From assembly GCA_001795235.1 (NCBI GenBank), contig MGNZ01000086.1, positions 4,063-13,987 on the forward strand: a stretch of 9,925 bases of DNA. The letters run 5' to 3'. This document shows positions 6,526-9,925 of this stretch, one piece after another. The translations under genes and the position numbers were made by a program. This stretch comes from Chloroflexi bacterium RBG_16_64_32 (GTDB lineage Bacteria > Chloroflexota > Dehalococcoidia > SM23-28-2 > RBG-16-64-32). Below the pieces are notes generated by a model. That model did no database searches, was not told where the DNA came from, and saw nothing but the letters and a program-made list of their open reading frames with translations. Each line of letters starts with the position of its first letter. Position 1 is the stretch's first letter.

Positions 6526-7485
6526 ATGGTGAAAATAAGCGCGACGCTCAGCCGAATCCCCATCCCTAGCTGGTGGGGGCCTCTCGCCCTTGCGATCCTG
6601 GCGGTAGCCCTCGTGGCCACGGCCGGCCTGGGGCAGGGACGGGCCGCCGCCGAAACCACCCCCAGCCTCACCAGCATGGCGGTCTCCGTCATGCCGGAGT
6701 ACGACCAGCCCAGGGTGCTCGTCTCCTATCGCGGCGAACTCAACGCCGACGTCGCTCTGCCCCTCGAGGTCCGGCTTCGCATGCCGGCCGACGCCGAAAT
6801 CGCCCAAGTCTGCTCCATCATCTATCGGCCCGACGAGGAGCACCTCTGCCAGACCTACGAGGCTGAGCCTGACGGCCAATATATGGCCGTCAGGTGGGAA
6901 GCGGTCACCCCCATCATGTACGTCGAGTACTACTACGGCTCCATCTCCGGGGCAGGCCAGCGCTCCCTGGATTTCAACTTCTGGGCTCCCTATCCGGTGC
7001 AGAATCTCGATCTGTTTGTGTTGGAGCCCAGTGATGCGACTGATTTCACCCTGACGCCGGAACCCGCCGATACCGTGGACGAGCAGGGATTCCGGCATCA
7101 CTCATATGTGTTCACTGACATCTCGGTCGACGAGCCCGTGAGCATCGAAATGGCCTACGCGCGCCAGACCGACCAGCCGTCGGCGCCGCCGCGGGACACC
7201 GGCGCGGCCGCCGCCGATGGCAGTGCTATTCCCCAGAGCATAATCATTTCCCTCGGCGTGGTGGCGGCAGGCGTTCTCGCCTTCGTCGTGTACAGCGTCT
7301 TCATCCGCCGCTTTCGTGTTCGCGCCGTCGCCCGCGCTGGGCTGGCGGTTGGCGGCCAGGGCACAGCGCCACGGGGAGGAGGAGGGTCATTCTGCCGTCA
7401 TTGCGGCGGCCCGGTGAGGCCTGAGTCCGCCTTCTGTCACGGTTGTGGACAGGAGGTCAGGCCGCTCCCAGGGGGACAAGAATGA
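6526..7485 (+). CDS. Exported membrane protein with C-terminal cytoplasmic zinc ribbon, unknown function
   Basis: Product of 319 residues with no recognised family. A signal peptide or N-terminal membrane span lies at about 17-42. An extracytoplasmic domain of about 43-215 is rich in beta-strand-like segments and Tyr/Trp and is probably a beta-sandwich. A Pro/Ala linker is at about 216-232, a second membrane span at about 236-260, then a basic RRFRVRAVAR stretch and a Gly-rich linker. A C-terminal zinc ribbon has C290-x2-C293 and C304-x2-C307 (CRHC, CHGC). The exported domain has only two cysteines, C96 and C108, which could form a disulfide. The start at 6526 has GAGGT 4 nt upstream. It is the first gene of a cluster that includes ccmE and ccmF and overlaps the next gene by ATGA, so a role linked to cytochrome c maturation is plausible but unproven. 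Confidence 0.8.
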   Translation: MVKISATLSRIPIPSWWGPLALAILAVALVATAGLGQGRAAAETTPSLTSMAVSVMPEYDQPRVLVSYRGELNADVALPLEVRLRMPADAEIAQVCSIIYRPDEEHLCQTYEAEPDGQYMAVRWEAVTPIMYVEYYYGSISGAGQRSLDFNFWAPYPVQNLDLFVLEPSDATDFTLTPEPADTVDEQGFRHHSYVFTDISVDEPVSIEMAYARQTDQPSAPPRDTGAAAADGSAIPQSIIISLGVVAAGVLAFVVYSVFIRRFRVRAVARAGLAVGGQGTAPRGGGGSFCRHCGGPVRPESAFCHGCGQEVRPLPGGQE

Positions 7486-8027
7486 GGAGCGCATTCCAGC
7501 ATCTCCTTTCACAAGGGGAGAAGGGCCGGGGCGGAAGCCTGGCTCTCATCATCACCCTCGCCTTTGCCCTGGTGCTAGCCCTGAGCGTCGCCTCAGGCCT
7601 GTGGTCCGCCACCGCCGACCATGACACCACCCCGGCTCCGGCCGAGCTAGCGGGTTTCCGCTTGATCGGGAGCGTGGCCGGACCCGAGGCGATATCCGAA
7701 GTCAACGAGTTGCACGGCACTGAGATCGAAATTGTCGACGCCTGGATTGGGCAATATCAACAGGGCGGCACTGTATGGGTGGCCCGGGCCACCAGCGAGC
7801 TGAAGGCGCGAGAGCTGCTGGATGTCATGGTCCTCCGGATCCAGGAAGGAAGCTCGCCCTTCAAGGGCCTAACCCAGCAGGACTTCCAGGGAATGCCCCT
7901 GTACACCGTAAGAGACGCCCGCCAGATCCATTTCTTCTACCAGATTGGCGCTCAGGTGGTGTGGCTGGCCGCGCCGCCCGGCGCCGAGGATGCCTTCCTC
8001 GCGAAGGCGGTGCATGAGGTGAGTTGA
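7482..8027 (+). CDS. Single-span membrane protein in the ccm cluster, unknown function
   Basis: Unrecognised protein of 181 residues. A short basic N-terminus (about 1-18) precedes one hydrophobic span at about 19-41 (LALIITLAFALVLALSVASG). A short Thr/Pro/Ala linker leads to an alpha/beta extracytoplasmic domain at about 55-181. There are no cysteines and no CXXCH, so a thiol-disulfide role like that of CcmG or CcmH is unlikely. The ATG at 7482 overlaps the previous stop as ATGA and follows a GGGGG-rich ribosome site. The in-frame ATG at 7443 would put about 40 bases inside the zinc-ribbon coding sequence and is not preferred. The stop is 1 nt before the ccmE start codon, which indicates co-translation with ccmE. 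Confidence 0.8.
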   Translation: MRSAFQHLLSQGEKGRGGSLALIITLAFALVLALSVASGLWSATADHDTTPAPAELAGFRLIGSVAGPEAISEVNELHGTEIEIVDAWIGQYQQGGTVWVARATSELKARELLDVMVLRIQEGSSPFKGLTQQDFQGMPLYTVRDARQIHFFYQIGAQVVWLAAPPGAEDAFLAKAVHEVS

Positions 8028-8028
8028 G

Positions 8029-8535
8029 GTGCCTGCTAACGAGTTGAGACCGGCTCCGAACTATGGCGGACGAGGCGCAAGGCCCCAGGCCAGTCCGCCG
8101 GGACCTCAGCACGGACTCCTGCACCGAAAGCGCTTCCTCATCGTCGGCATGATTGTGGCTATCGCTCTGGGCTACCTGGGCTTCACAGCGTTTCAGGGAG
8201 CATCAATGTACTACCTGACCGTGGATGAGCTCCTGGCCCGCGGCGACACCGCCTACGGCGAGCAGGTGCGCCTCATGGGCAGGGTGGCAGACGGTTCTGT
8301 AGACAACAACCCGTCGGCCAGTACCCTTCGCTTCGCCGTGACCGGTGAGGACGGAGCGTCGCTGCCGGCCTTGTACTCAGGTATGGTGCCGGACGCCTTT
8401 CGGGAGGACGCCGAAATCGTGCTAGAGGGAACTCTGACCCCGGCGGGCACTTTCCAAGCTGATTCCCTGCTGGTGAAGTGCCCCAGCAAGTACGAGGCGG
8501 CGCCGGAAGACCAGCCAAGTGAGGATGGAAGCTAA
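8029..8535 (+). CDS. ccmE: CcmE, periplasmic heme chaperone, Cys-type (CxxxY) variant
   Basis: Heme chaperone of cytochrome c maturation System I. It receives heme from the CcmABC(D) complex, binds it covalently and hands it to the CcmF heme lyase. The 168-residue product has a Pro-rich cytoplasmic N-terminus (1-33), a membrane span at about 35-53, and an OB-fold domain at about 60-150 with the family features YYLTVDELLA, VRLMGRV, LRFAVT and Y/P-x-PDAF-like (YSGMVPDAF). The motif near the end is C151-P-S-K-Y155. Classical CcmE has His in the first position, whereas the CxxxY form is known from archaea and some bacteria such as Desulfovibrio. The start is the GTG at 8029, preceded by GAGGTGA; no in-frame ATG occurs before the membrane span. 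The stop is 1 nt before ccmF. Confidence 0.93.
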   Translation: MPANELRPAPNYGGRGARPQASPPGPQHGLLHRKRFLIVGMIVAIALGYLGFTAFQGASMYYLTVDELLARGDTAYGEQVRLMGRVADGSVDNNPSASTLRFAVTGEDGASLPALYSGMVPDAFREDAEIVLEGTLTPAGTFQADSLLVKCPSKYEAAPEDQPSEDGS

Positions 8536-8536
8536 T

Positions 8537-9925
<1,389 letters not shown>

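Noticed and set aside
6466..7101. Minus-strand open frame of 211 codons opposite the zinc-ribbon gene
   Set aside because: It runs through the promoter element and lies antisense to a protein with a signal peptide, membrane span and zinc ribbon.
7393..7449. CRHC and CHGC motifs as a c-type heme site
   Set aside because: Neither is CXXCH, and the pair lies after the second membrane span on the predicted cytoplasmic side; a zinc ribbon fits better.

Overview
The window reads as a GC-rich bacterial chromosome segment devoted largely to making heme and loading it onto c-type cytochromes. There are no RNA genes, insertion sequences or CRISPR arrays. Three things suggest an anaerobic or facultatively respiring bacterium: a siroheme-dependent (Ahb) heme pathway, a System I cytochrome c maturation cluster with a Cys-type CcmE, and a LiaS/NarL-type two-component pair. 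The gene style would fit a Chloroflexota/Dehalococcoidia-like lineage, but that placement is inference and other Ahb-containing phyla remain possible.

Left half, minus strand. Four genes read right to left: a HAMP-containing histidine kinase (3174-4694), its NarL/LuxR-type response regulator (2493-3158), AhbC (1062-2315), and a second radical SAM/SPASM protein (1-1065, cut by the window edge). The second radical SAM protein is translationally coupled to ahbC and looks like AhbD or the related TIGR04053-type family. AhbC removes the acetate side chains of 12,18-didecarboxysiroheme to give Fe-coproporphyrin III, which an AhbD-type enzyme converts to heme b. Stretches of 177 bp (2316-2492) and about 585 bp (4695-5279) hold regulatory sequence.

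Right half, plus strand. A membrane-anchored NHL beta-propeller protein (5280-6395) comes first. A 130-bp promoter region follows, and then a tight cluster of four genes: an exported protein with a C-terminal zinc ribbon (6526-7485), an unknown single-span membrane protein (7482-8027), ccmE (8029-8535) and ccmF (8537 to the window end, incomplete). The genes overlap or are 1 nt apart, so the two unknown proteins are probably cytochrome c maturation partners or clients.

Most notable observation. The region upstream of ahbC and the region upstream of the ccm-containing cluster share a 31-bp element, GTGTCATTGT-N8-TCACAATCTC plus a TA, in the same orientation and with exactly 47 nt to the start codon in both. 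It contains an imperfect TTGTGA-N6-TCACAA palindrome of the CRP/FNR type, and a -10-like hexamer lies at the same offset in both places. This suggests one CRP/FNR-family activator coordinates heme b synthesis and cytochrome c maturation. The CcmE also carries C151-x3-Y155 in place of the usual His-x3-Tyr heme-binding motif, which marks the variant System I that usually lacks CcmH.
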